A stretch of 64,000 nucleotides of DNA from Xestospongia bergquistia (lineage: Eukaryota; Porifera; Demospongiae; Haplosclerida; Petrosiidae). The DNA lies in assembly GCA_963965975.1 (NCBI GenBank), contig OZ014413.1:10008101-10072100 (forward strand), written 5' to 3'. Shown here in pieces: positions 46,845-57,282 of the stretch (positions are counted from its first letter, which is position 1; every line of letters begins with the position of its first letter). The position numbers were made by a program, and so were the translations under genes. The notes under the pieces are model-generated. The model was not told the origin of the DNA. It ran no database searches and was given only the letters and a program-made list of their open reading frames with translations.

Positions 46845-49800
46845 ATGGCTGAAGGTTATACATTAACAGGTATGTTTAACTTACTAGTGTTTATGTTACT
46901 ATTAATTATTATCTAGATACTAGTAGCATTCATAGTCTCACTCATGCTAAAGTTACTTCTTCATCAACAAGTATGTTAACTTGTCAATGTTTGTGTTATT
47001 ATAATTATTTTATCTAGTCGTAAAGGACAAAACACTTCCCTTATGTGAACGTATATTTTGCTCAACATCTATTATTCCATCATCTTCTACTCGGCCTACA
47101 AAATATAAGACTTGGACATTAAGCGATTTAGAATTTGCATGCAGTGCTGTTAAAGATGGCATATCTATTAGACAAGCAGCAGAGGAGTACCAAATACCCA
47201 AATCTACGCTACAAGATCACGTGTCCGGAAAGGTAATAAGTGGTAGTAAAAGTGGTCAAAGGTATTTGACAGAAAGTGAAGAAGAAGAGTTGGTATCCTT
47301 TATTTTGGAAACAGCAAAGATTGGATTCCCACGAACAAGAAAGGAAGTCTTGTCATTAGTTCAAATTGCAGTTAACCAAAAAGGCAAAAATGTAACAGTG
47401 TCCAGTGGGTGGTGGGAAGGTTTTAAGAAGCGGCATTCCGAAATTTCACTTCGGACCACTGAGCAACTTGCCAATAATCGTGCAGCAGCATGCACTCTTG
47501 ATGTATTAAGTAATTACTTTGATTTACTAGAGCAGACAGTTCTGGATAATGACCTTGTTTCAAAACCTAATCAGATATTTAATTGCGACGAAACGGGAAT
47601 GCCTCTCAATCCAAAGTTTCCAAAGGGCATAGTGGCTAAAGGTATCAAACATCCGAGAGCAGTAACAACGGGAAATAAAACCCAGATGACTGTCCTTGCT
47701 TGTTGTAATGCTGCTGGATATTGTTTGCCACCTTTTGTGCTGTTTGACAGGAAATGTCTTAGACCAGCAATGTGTGATGGTGAGGTCCCTGGGACTATGT
47801 ATGGTCTCTCAGATTCAGGGTGGATAACTAGTCAATTATTTGATTTATGGTTTGTACATCACTTTTTGCCTCATGCTCCTGCTGCTCGTCCTCTACTCCT
47901 ATTACTAGATGGCCACTCATCACATTACAATCCTTCAGTTATCAGTAAAGCTGCTGAGGAGAAAGTGATAATTTTCTGTCTACCACCTCATTCATCACAT
48001 GAAACACAACCACTAGATAAGGGCCCATTTGGTCCATTAAAAACCTCTTGGAAAGAAGTGTGTCGGAAGTTTTTGGCTGACAATCCTGGGAAGGTTGTTA
48101 GCAGGTTCACGTTTTCCAAATTGTTTGGTGAAGCATGGATGCATTCAATGACTTTAAAAAATATTCAGGCTGGTTTCAAGTGTACAGGGATTTACCCCTT
48201 GAAGAGGGATATGATTGTTCCACTGGTGAAAGATACAACCACCAGTACTCTTGCACAGCGCACTGGGTTGAAGTTTATACCACTGTATAGCCCTGTGCGG
48301 CAACAACGCAGATCTGCTGTTCCTGAATTCACACAGGAAGAAGAGTTACGTTTTCAGAGAAGATTTGAAGAAGGTTATGATATAGATTCTGATAATCGTT
48401 ACAATTCATGGAAAGAAATGCACCAGTCATCTGATGATGTTAATCCAGAGGCCAATCTAGGTTCTCCTTTGTCACATGATATCACACTTGTTAACAGTGA
48501 TATGGCTACACATTCATTGGTTCCTGCATTTAATCCTTACATGTATCCATCCTGTACTCCCGATACATTTCAAGTAGTGGTACCTGTATTCAATTGTCAG
48601 TCTCAAAAGAGTATTTGCAATGACTATACTATGCTTCCATTTCTCTATGTTCCTCCAAAACAATTTGAACACCCTGCCAATCTCCAACGATCGTCTACTC
48701 TTTCAAAAGTCATAAATGAAGAAAGACCTGTACCCTTTTGTAAGCTTCCAGTTATACCACCAAAACATAGTGGAAAAGTTTTGACTAGTGAAGAGAATCT
48801 CAGAGCTATAGAAGAAAAGGAAAGGAAGAAGCAGGAAGAACTGAGAAAAAGGGATGAACGAAAGGAGAAGAGAAGTAAGATTGTTGATATCCCAATACAT
48901 GTAATCGCATTTATATCTCATTAGATCAAGCCAGGATTAAAAAATTGAATAAACGTAAGAAAAAGGACCTTTTGTGTTAGTATTATTAATAATAGGAAGT
49001 GCACCCCTTGAAAAGTCTTCAACATGTAGAAGAGGTTCTCAATTGCATTCTAGCTTTGATGATGGTAAGCATTGTGAGTGTCAAGTAACACCATAAAACA
49101 TGCACTGGTACATGTAGCTTGCTTCTTCCTATCTTTGGAGATAATCAATTACTGGGAAACATTTCTAATGAAGGTACCGTAAATCAGGAGAATTTCGTCA
49201 TTACGTAATTTTTTGTACTTGTGATGATGTACAAAAATTATTTAAGCAAATATTAATTTATGCGCATGTGCAATATGGTGGAACAATGGAATATACGAAA
49301 ATAAATCAAAGAAAAAATTTAATACGTGAATATTTTTCAACATGAAATATTCCAGATTTACGGTATTATATAAATAATCATGTACTGGAAAGTTGCACTT
49401 GTAGGTTTTTACCACTCTACTTTTTCTGATATATTTACCACTACTCTCACATGTGCTGAAGCTGTTGCCGAACCTTCTTCTTTAACAGGTACAATATATT
49501 AACTTGTCAGTGTTTCTGTCACAAATTGGTATTACTATCTAGGCACTGATAGCACTCGTAGTCTCACACGTCCTAAAGCTACTGCTGAACCTTCATCAAC
49601 AGGTATGTTAACTTGTCAGTGCTTCTGTCACAAATTGGTATTACTATCTAGGCACTTATAGCACTCGTAGTCTCACTCGTGCTAAAGCTACAGCTTCAAC
49701 AACAGGTATGTTAAGTTGTCAGTGTTCCTGTCACAAATTGGTATTACTATCTAGGCACTAATAGCACTCGTAGTCTCACACGTGCTAAAGCTACTGCTGA

Positions 49801-50865
49801 ACCTTCATCAACAGGTATGTTAACTTGTCAGTGTTTCTGTCACAAATTGGTATTACTATCTAGGCACTAATAGCACTCGTAGTCTCACACGTGCTAAAGC
49901 TACTGCTGAACCTTCATCAGCAGGTATGTTAACTTGTCAGTGTTTCTGTCACAAATTGGTATTACTATCTAGGCACTAATAGCACTCGTAGTCTCACACG
50001 TGCTAAATCTACTGCTTCAACAACAGGTATGTTAAGTTGTTAGTGTTCCTGTCACAAATTGGTATTACTATCTAGGCACTGATAGCACTTGTAGTCTCAC
50101 ACGTGCTAAAGCTACTGCTGAACCTTCATCAACAGGTATGTTAACTTGTCAGTGTTTCTGTCACAAATTGGTATTACTATCTAGGCACTAATAGCACTCG
50201 TAGTCTCACTCGTGCTAAAGCTACAGCTTCAACAACAGGTATGTTAAGTTGTCAGTGTTCCTGTCACAAATTGGTATTACTATCTAGGCACTTATAGCAC
50301 TCGTAGTCTCACTCGTGCTAAAGCTACAGCTTCAACAACAGGTATGTTAAGTTGTCAGTGTTCCTGTCACAAATTGGTATTACTATCTAGGCACTAATAG
50401 CACTCGTAGTCTCACTCGTGCTAAAGCTACAGCTTCAACAACAGGTATGTTAAGTTGTCAGTGTTCCTGTCACAAGTTGGTTTTACTATCTAGGCACTAA
50501 TAGAACTTGTAGTCTCACACGTGCTAAAGCTACTGCTGAACCTTCATCAACAGGTATGTTAACTTGTCAGTGTTTTTGTCACAAATTGCTATTACTATCT
50601 AGGCACTTATGGCACTTGTACTCTTAAAGCTACATCTAAGGAAATGAAGAAGAGTGTTAGAGGTGAAATGAATTTTATTGGCCAGTTATCATTAATAGTT
50701 TCTATTCTAGTTAGTAATTGCCTACATAAAACTTGTGCTCATCCAAGGGCAACCACTTGGGTGAATTGTTCGAATTGCCTGCAGTGGTACCATTGCAGTT
50801 GTGTCAATGTATTATACACTGTTGCCAAGAGAAAAGACTTTAATTATGTTTGTGAAAACTGTTAA
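46845..50865 (+). CDS. transposase gene with HTH_psq, CENP-B HTH, DDE_1, micro-exon repeats and PHD finger
   Basis: Proposed exons: 46845-46869, 46917-46970, 47018-48874, 49405-49488, ten micro-exons, and 50603-50865. All junctions are GT/AG and phase 1, giving 2,853 nt (950 residues). Seen directly: psq-type helix-turn-helix at ~55-97 (ISIRQAAEEYQIPKSTLQDH), CENP-B-type HTH at ~109-180, and DDE_1 core with NCDETG (D217), LLLLLDGHSSH (D324) and QPLDKGPFG (D360), i.e. DD35D. A charged coiled-coil-like stretch follows, then Ser/Thr/Ala-rich repeats, then a C4HC3 PHD-like finger (WVNCSNCLQWYH). Without splicing at 48,875 the ORF ends at 48,924 (~661 residues). The core is certain; the 3' exons are inference from splice sites and phase. 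Confidence 0.75.
49175..49365. mobile_element. small nested MITE in the transposon
   Basis: TA-flanked, with ends TACCGTAAATC and GATTTACGGTA. The inverted similarity extends inward ~20 bp (AATTTC/GAAATA), then fades. About 191 bp, non-coding. It lies inside the predicted 530-nt intron between 48,874 and 49,405, where it would be tolerated. Confidence 0.7.
49543..50602 (+). repeat. tandem array of ten micro-exon/intron units
   Basis: Units of 109 or 103 bp, each a 60- or 54-nt open segment followed by a 49-nt intron-like segment (GTATGTTAAC ... TACTATCTAG). Open segments end at 49602, 49705, 49814, 49923, 50026, 50135, 50238, 50341, 50444 and 50553. Each has an AG before and a GTATG after, is a multiple of three and is phase 1 at both ends. 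They read TNSTRSLTRAKATAEPSST or the shorter form ending ATASTT. The array resembles exon 2 of the same gene (46917-46970). Confidence 0.85.
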
Positions 50866-51087
50866 TTTTTGTATTAATGGTTTTTGACTGCAGTCTCAAA
50901 TGACAAGCATTGCATTCAACTTGCATACATCACTGAGATACACCATCTCTAACACCACAGCGCACTGCATGCAAACTCTAAATTATTTGATGTCTAAAGT
51001 TCTACATTTCAAAAGCCATTAGAAGACAGTTGTGTCCATTACGACTATAAACGTACCAGTTGAATAATTATAGAGCTAGACCATCAT
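50866..51087. other. transposon right subterminal region
   Basis: 3' untranslated/subterminal DNA between the PHD exon stop and the right inverted repeat. No further gene seen. Confidence 0.6.
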
Positions 51088-51484
51088 TGATGAAGGTGTG
51101 TCCGAATACTCATGTCCACACCCATTCAGATCTTTTGCTCTTTGGAGACGTGAACTCCTTGCTGAAAGAAATGGTTTGGCTATCGTGTTGTAGTTCAGTC
51201 ATCAATCAATCCTGCCAGCCATAGCTTTCTCAGTTTGCTTGATCGTGAGAAGAGTTTTGCCACTCGTACGAATTGACATTATTGTTGTCCGCCTACGCAT
51301 GTGCCCGAAATATTTTTTATAAACTTTGTTGCTCCGCACAGTAAAGATAAGAAATTATCAAAGGTATCAGAATAAACAAGTAAAGGATTATACTTTATGG
51401 TAGCAGGGTAAAGAAGTTCGTTCTTTCGCACGTTTGTCCTGTGGGAGGCGGCCGAAAGTGATCCGCCCGATCTTGTGTAATTTA

Positions 51485-51487
<3 letters not shown>
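51088..51487. repeat. right terminal inverted repeat (400 bp)
   Basis: Reverse complement of 46,205-46,604; outer end CGATCTTGTGTAATTTACTC followed by (TA)n. Confidence 0.93.
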
Positions 51488-51554
<67 letters not shown>

Positions 51555-51814
51555 GTATGTATATATTTATATATATTTAGTAATAAATAAATATTTGTTT
51601 AGTAATAAATACTCATGCAGAATTTTATTAACACTACTTACTTAGTCTCAGGCATAAGATTACTAGTAATGACAAACATCTTAAAAAATAAGAAAAAGAT
51701 GCAAGGATGGGAATGCCAAATAAAATACACAAGGTATGGATAAATACTCAAGTCCATACAAAATCACTACATAAGGAATGGATTGATGGTCAGTGAATAG
51801 TATAGTTTCTTCAA
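51488..51814. other. (TA)n/(TATG)n and transporter 3' flank
   Basis: (TA)n to 51,541, then four TATG units. From ~51,575 the sequence matches 40,825-41,045. This is the far side of the pre-insertion site. Confidence 0.75.
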
Positions 51815-52120
51815 ATTTTTAATAAGTCAATCAATGAATGTTCGTCCATCTTTCTTTGTGAGCTTTATCCTGTTCTAGTTCAGTGAGACCAGTAAAGTGT
51901 ACTTGATACCAACAAGCAGTTATACTACATGTTTTAGAGTTGTATTCTTCATTGACTTTTGGGTCATTGGTTGGAGGTGATATATGAAGGTCATTTTTGC
52001 TGGATCTTTCAAGAGTACTAGTAGAGAGAGTATCTTTCCAAAATTTCTGTTCAAGTCTACGAGGAACAACTATATAATGAATAGTGTTATAAATTTGTTC
52101 AGCACTTCCAATAATAATGA
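51815..52120 (-). pseudogene. PLP decarboxylase-like remnant, N-terminal
   Basis: Minus-strand N-terminal block: the GLTELE segment (~51,890), a DPKVNEEY-like segment (~51,965), LLERSSKNDLHIS (~52,010-51,975), the LRRLE segment (~52,060) and an ELLNKF end (~52,100). More complete than 41,330-41,505 but frame-disrupted and without the core. Confidence 0.5.
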
Positions 52121-52937
52121 AGAGTCATATGATGATCACATGCAGGCTTCTATCATGACAGGAAATTTGATACACTGTGATTACTTTTTAACATCTAATT
52201 AATTTTCGCTTAGGACATAATGAGGTACCTACTAATAACAACACATGTAGTTGATAGCAAGAGCTTTGAGATTCTTTGTAATGTCTCATTAGATAGGGAA
52301 TATCCACTTACTATATACACAATGCATAATCTATTTTCTTGCTTGCACTTCACTTATAAAAAGTTGTGATCTTAACTATATTATGTATATTGTGTACTAA
52401 AAATGACAATAGAATAACCTGTCTTTTGTGATATATTAATACAACACCCTCTAGTAAAATGTATAAAAATTATGTCACATTCTGTGACATAAACTTGGAC
52501 ATTATATTTGAAAATATCAAGAAGCTCCTCATTTTTGAGTTATTGTTAGGAAAGAAGTGTCATGCCCTTCTCATACCTACCATTCAGCAACAAACTTAAT
52601 GATATATTGTTAACTGGTAAACACAGCCTATAGTTGTAGACTACCAGTATTACTACATGTCTTGTTTAAAGTCCCAAATTTATGTAACTACATACATCAA
52701 CATCATTAGTGTGACTGTATATATAATATAAATATTTTTGTGATTATATAGCTGTATATAATATCTCAGTCAGTTAAGTAAATTACAATTCATTTACCTT
52801 AGTCATCAATTAATTCTGTAAAGTAGTTTGTATATTTTGTTAATATCAGATTATCAATACAATTGGAAATTATAAGAGTTGAAAGATAGTATTATATATT
52901 TTATGAGTTTCTATATTTCAAGTATAATGTTTGAGAA
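52121..52937. promoter_or_regulatory. upstream region of the truncated copy at 52938
   Basis: Blocks: GATGATCACATGCAG (~52,131), TATAAAAAGTTGTGATC (~52,357), CTGGTAAACACAGCC (~52,614). The proximal part is short and variant (ATATCAGATTATCAATAC). It now drives only a truncated gene, unless it serves the intact copy 440 bp further on. Confidence 0.45.
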
Positions 52938-53183
52938 ATGGCAAGTCGTCATCAGTCAAGATTCTCGATTCATTTCTGTCATTTGTCTAGATCTTCACAA
53001 TCAGCTATCTTGATACTTATCTGGGATACCTTAACGTGCAACTACATAATGTTTATAAGATACTTTGGAGCTACCATATACACCAATGTTCAACAAAGTC
53101 AAACACCAAATAGTACAGGTAATATTGTTTTGATATTGGATATTGTATGTTCTTGTTTATGTTCTTATTCCTTGGATTAATAA
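52938..53183 (+). pseudogene. transporter fragment (TM1-TM2)
   Basis: Starts MASRHQSRFSIHFC. TM1 has drifted to DTLTCN (DALMYN elsewhere). A 1-nt deletion near 53,130 (TGTTTTGATATTGG for TGTTTTTGATATTGG) shifts frame, and homology ends near CTTGGATTAATAA. Confidence 0.85.
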
Positions 53184-53377
53184 TTTACTTGGATAAAAAA
53201 ATAAGCATAACATTGTTTATATTATTAATATACTAATATTTATGTACCTAAATAAACGGTATTATATTAGTAAACTAAACAATGCCACTTTTTTGCATGT
53301 GTAAGTTATATAATCATACAATCATTTAATATCTTCAGTTTCATTAGATATCAAGTATTTGACTAATCAACATTTCA
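53184..53377. other. short AT-rich gap before the intact copy
   Basis: About 190 bp without the conserved upstream blocks. Only a weak match to the proximal element (AGATATCAAGTATTTGAC). Confidence 0.5.
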
Positions 53378-54919
53378 ATGATGACAAGTCATTCAAGGTT
53401 CTCTCACCATTTTTGTCATCTCTCTTCACGATCAGTTGTCTTGGTACTAGTCTGGGATGCTCTAATGTACAACTACATTATGTATATAAGATATTTTGCG
53501 GATTATATCTACAGCAATTTTCACCAACGTCAGACACCAAATAGTGCCAGTAATATTGTTTTTAATAATGGATATTGTATGGTCTTCTTTATGTTCTCAT
53601 TGCTTGGATTGATAGCTGATGTGTGGACAGGACGTTATAAGATCATTGTTACTGGTATCTTTTTGTGCTTTTTTGCTTGGATACTTTTTGGTGTGGGGTT
53701 TATTGTAGCAGCATATTGGCAAAATAATCCATTATTTTTTACAATATATGGACTTGGATATCTTTGTGCTGTAGTTGGATATACTGGGTTTCGAGCAAAC
53801 ATTGTTCAGTTCAATGTTGATCAACTTGTGGGAGCTTCGGCAGATGAACTAAGTGCTATCATATACTGGCATAGTTTTATTATGCCAGTTGAATTCACTA
53901 TATTTGAACTTGGACAATGTTCTTTCTATTTTTTTCTTCTATTATCATTCATAACATCAGGAATAACAGTGTCTGTGGTAGCAATAACTCATTCCTTTTT
54001 CAAGTACTGGCTGGAAACTACTCCTCTCATTATCAATCCTATCAAGTTGATTGCTAAAGTACTCAACTATGCCAGGAAGAACAAGTACCCAAGGAATCGT
54101 AGTGCCTTGACCTACTGGGAGGAGGACTACCCTTCCCGACTAGACCTAGGTAAGGAGAAATATGGTGGACCTTTTACAGAAGAGGAAGTAGAAAATGTGA
54201 AGACAGTGTTACGTATGATTCCTCTGATGATTTGTATTGTTGGACTCAGCTGTGCTGATGAAATATACTGGAATATAATGAAGGGTCCTAATCCTATTAA
54301 CTCATCTTTTAAATCTTGCTTCATTTTAAATAACACAATGAAGTTATTAACTCCAGCTTTCTTACTTCTTATTCATCGGTTCTTCATTTATCCTTGTTTC
54401 AATAAATACATTCCCAGTATGTTGAAGAGAATAGGTCTAGGACTAGTCTTTGCTTTGGCAACTACATTGACCTATGCAGTTATATTCAAGTACCAAAGGA
54501 ATCCCTTGTTATATTTTAATGACCTATTACTAATTCCTCAGATATTATTTGGTGTTTCATTTGCATTGATTTTTCCAGCATCTTTGGAGTTTACAATAGC
54601 ACAGTCTCCTATACAAATGAGAGGGATGATGGTTGGGATGTCATTTGCCTCTTTTGGAGTAGGTTATCTCATAAATATTAATACAAAATATCCTTTTGGG
54701 TGCAATGATAATTCTCTTTGTCCAAGTTTCTATTACAACATTACTAGGAGTGTTGTTATCTTTATTATACTGTTAGTATTCATAGTACTAGCTAAATGGT
54801 ACAAGTTACGTGTGAGAGAGAATGAAATTAATATAGTTCAAATTGTTGATGAACACTATGAAAGATATATGAACCAGAAAGAAGAATATGAAAGACTAAT
54901 GGGACTTTCTACAGATTGA
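53378..54919 (+). CDS. POT/SLC15-like MFS transporter (intact)
   Basis: A 513-residue intronless ORF starting MMTSHSRFSHHFC; the second Met (53,381) matches the usual start better. DALMYNY, GLIADVWTGRYK and QFNVDQLVGASADELS are intact. The outer loop is distinctive (FADYIYSNFHQRQTPNSASN), as are TM5 (HSFIMPVEFTIFELGQC) and TM11 (GMMVGMSFASFGVGY, Ser for Trp). It is not preceded by its own decarboxylase remnant or upstream module, unlike other intact copies, so how it is transcribed is unclear. Confidence 0.86.
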   Translation: MMTSHSRFSHHFCHLSSRSVVLVLVWDALMYNYIMYIRYFADYIYSNFHQRQTPNSASNIVFNNGYCMVFFMFSLLGLIADVWTGRYKIIVTGIFLCFFAWILFGVGFIVAAYWQNNPLFFTIYGLGYLCAVVGYTGFRANIVQFNVDQLVGASADELSAIIYWHSFIMPVEFTIFELGQCSFYFFLLLSFITSGITVSVVAITHSFFKYWLETTPLIINPIKLIAKVLNYARKNKYPRNRSALTYWEEDYPSRLDLGKEKYGGPFTEEEVENVKTVLRMIPLMICIVGLSCADEIYWNIMKGPNPINSSFKSCFILNNTMKLLTPAFLLLIHRFFIYPCFNKYIPSMLKRIGLGLVFALATTLTYAVIFKYQRNPLLYFNDLLLIPQILFGVSFALIFPASLEFTIAQSPIQMRGMMVGMSFASFGVGYLININTKYPFGCNDNSLCPSFYYNITRSVVIFIILLVFIVLAKWYKLRVRENEINIVQIVDEHYERYMNQKEEYERLMGLSTD

Positions 54920-55944
54920 TACCTTGTTTTTAAAATTATCATAATTGTGTTAGTTTTGTTGTGGTAAATAGATTGCTGTAATTTTAACACATTATATATA
55001 TAATTTTGATGACACATTTAAATTATTGATGATTGTCATTAAGTTTGTTAAATATCAAGTTGAATTTTTTCATGTAATCTTAATAGCAATGGGACTAAAA
55101 TACACTGACTACATCTATAAATAACAACATGTAATGATTTAGTGTCATTGGTTTATAGCCATTATGTTTAATCCCATTACATCTAACTAAATGTACTGGG
55201 ATTAAAAGTCTAAGTGTTTAAAATATCTTAAATGTGATTTTTACAATAATAAGATTATATTGAGAACACCATGAGCATTACAATAATTAATTTTTATTTA
55301 CTATCCTAGCTTACTTAGCTTACTGACAATGGAATGATAAGTTAAATATAAAAAATTCTGATATAGTAATTATAAGATCCCTTTAAATTTATTATTATAT
55401 AATTTTATGATTTAACAAAGGGAAAAATAAAAAATAAAAATTGTCATAAAAGAACATTAATTTTTAAGACCTCCTCACTTATATATATCATTTATATATT
55501 TAGTGTTTGTCTCATAGTAAAACAACTGCACTGTATTTTTAACCTTCATAAAATTTTAAATAAATGGAAAAATGGTACAGGAGCTTCTGCACAAATGTTA
55601 GACAATGTGGAATTATACAAATTAGAATTAGGCAAAATGTCAAGACACCATGTCATATTTGCTAATATAAGTGACTAGACTAACATTGGTCAGGAATTGT
55701 ATATATATAAGAAAATGGCAGCCTAAAGTGTCATAACATAGGCAATTAGACCAGCATTTTACGTCAATGTTAATTTATACATACTATAATACTATAGTTT
55801 CTGTATAGTTTGTGATAATGTTTATTTGAAATATTACATCTCATTTTATTATCACAGTTATTAACATATGCACATATGTATTTCAGTGAGTTAGCTAGAA
55901 CACAACAGTTATCCATTCTTAATGAAAGTAGTTACAATTACATC
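54920..55944. other. transporter 3' flank
   Basis: No gene. Paralogous along its whole length to 60,216-61,240, which supports a segmental duplication of the pair 53.4-58.6 kb and 58.7-63.3 kb. Confidence 0.65.
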
Positions 55945-56295
55945 ACACTGACCTTCCATTTTGGATGCATGATCAAATATTGGAACTTCCTTAAGCTCCA
56001 TGTATTGTGATCACAAGCCATTTTTAATAAACAGCATATAATTATATAGGAGTCATTTTGATTATACAAGCTGTTATTACATCATCATAAGCTCCTTAAA
56101 ATGTTGTGCCATGGTTAAAGATGATCAGAATAGGATAATCTTTGCCACTAAGAAAATCAACCAGTTTCAATATCTATGGAACCAGAACTGATATCTGTTG
56201 GCCCAATAATAGTGGGAACTTGTGCTGGCCAAGAAGGACCTCCAAGAGGATTATCATTTGGGTATTGAAATACCAACATCATTAATGATGACTAA
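55945..56295 (-). pseudogene. PLP decarboxylase-like remnant, C-terminal half
   Basis: Minus-strand remnant matching 61,240-61,590: a PNDNPLGGPSWPAQVPTII-like stretch and an ILIIF segment, with frame breaks. It ends abruptly at ~56,295 where the transporter pseudogene begins, so a deletion removed the N-terminal half, the shared upstream region and the first half of the transporter together. Confidence 0.6.
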
Positions 56296-57282
56296 GCTCT
56301 TCTATTATCATTCATAGCATCAGGAGTAACAGTGTCTGTTATATTAATAACTCATTCCTTTTTCAAGTACTGGCTGGAGACTACTTCCCTCATTATCAAT
56401 CCTATCAAGTTGATTGCTAAAGTACTCAACTATGCAAGGAAGAACAAGTACCCAATCGTAGTGCCTTGACCTACTGGGAGGAGGACTACCCTTCCCGACT
56501 AGACCTATGTAAGGAGAAATATGGTGGACCTTTTACTGAAGAAGAAGTAGAAAATGTGAAGATAGTGTTACGTATGATTCCTCTGATGATTTGTATTGTT
56601 GGACTTAGCTGTGCTGATGAAATATACTGGAATATAATGAAGGGTCCTAATCCTATTAACTCATCTTTTAAATCTTGCTTTATTTTAAATAATACAATAA
56701 AGTTATTAACTCCAGCTTTCTTACTTCTTATTCATCAGTTCTTCATTTATCCTTGTTTCAACAAATACATTCCCAGTATGTTGAAAAGAATAGGTCTAGG
56801 ACTAGTCTTTGCTTTGGCAACCACATTGATCTATGCAGTTATATTCAAGTACCAGAGGAGTACCTTGTCATATTTCAATGACCTATTACTAATTCCTCAG
56901 ATATTATTTGGTGTATCATTTGTATTGATTTTCCAGTATCTTTGGAGTTTACAATAGCACAGTCTTCTGTACAAATGAGAGGGATGATGGTTGGGATGTC
57001 ATTTGCCTCTTTGGAGTTGGTTATCTCATAAATATTAATACAAAATATCTTTTTGGGTGCAATGATAATTCTATATGTCTAAGTTTCTATTACAACATTA
57101 CTAGGAGTGTTGTTATCTTTATTATACTGTTAGTATTCATATTACTAGCTAAACGGTACAAGTTATGTGTGAGAGAAAACGAAATCAATATAGTTCAAAT
57201 TGTTGATGAACACTATGAAAGATATCTGAACCAGGAAGAATATGAAAGACTAATGGGACTTCCTACTGACTGTCGTGACTGA
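56296..57282 (+). pseudogene. POT/SLC15-like transporter pseudogene (5' half deleted)
   Basis: Begins in TM6 and carries the rest of the gene to a TGA at 57,280-57,282. Lesions: a 4-nt deletion near 56,455 (PRNRS), 1-nt deletions near 56,932 and 57,011, and a short insertion before the stop giving TDCRD. The longest open stretch (56,466-56,957) covers only TM7 to TM10. Closest to the 53,378 gene (FKYQRSTLSYF, ILFGVSF). Confidence 0.9.

Larger units (their letters stand above)
46205..51487 (+). mobile_element. pogo/Tigger-like DNA transposon, complete
   Basis: A 5,283-bp element bounded by 400-bp inverted repeats starting GAGTAAATTACACAAGATCG and lying inside a (TA)n tract, so the target duplication is presumably TA. 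It encodes a CENP-B/DDE_1-type transposase plus a downstream array of micro-exons and a PHD-finger exon. The inverted repeats differ at one position as read, so insertion was recent. The site is the 3' flank of the 44,226 transporter, equivalent to 40,766-40,809. Confidence 0.9.

Noticed and set aside
48703-48921. 72-codon ORF antisense to the transposase tail
   Set aside because: Reverse frame of a Lys/Glu-rich coiled-coil-like region, which commonly yields Phe/Leu-rich shadows.
49490-50600. Regular ~100-bp repeats considered as a CRISPR array or plain satellite
   Set aside because: Repeats are contiguous with no unique spacers, the context is eukaryotic, and unit borders match exon/intron signals.
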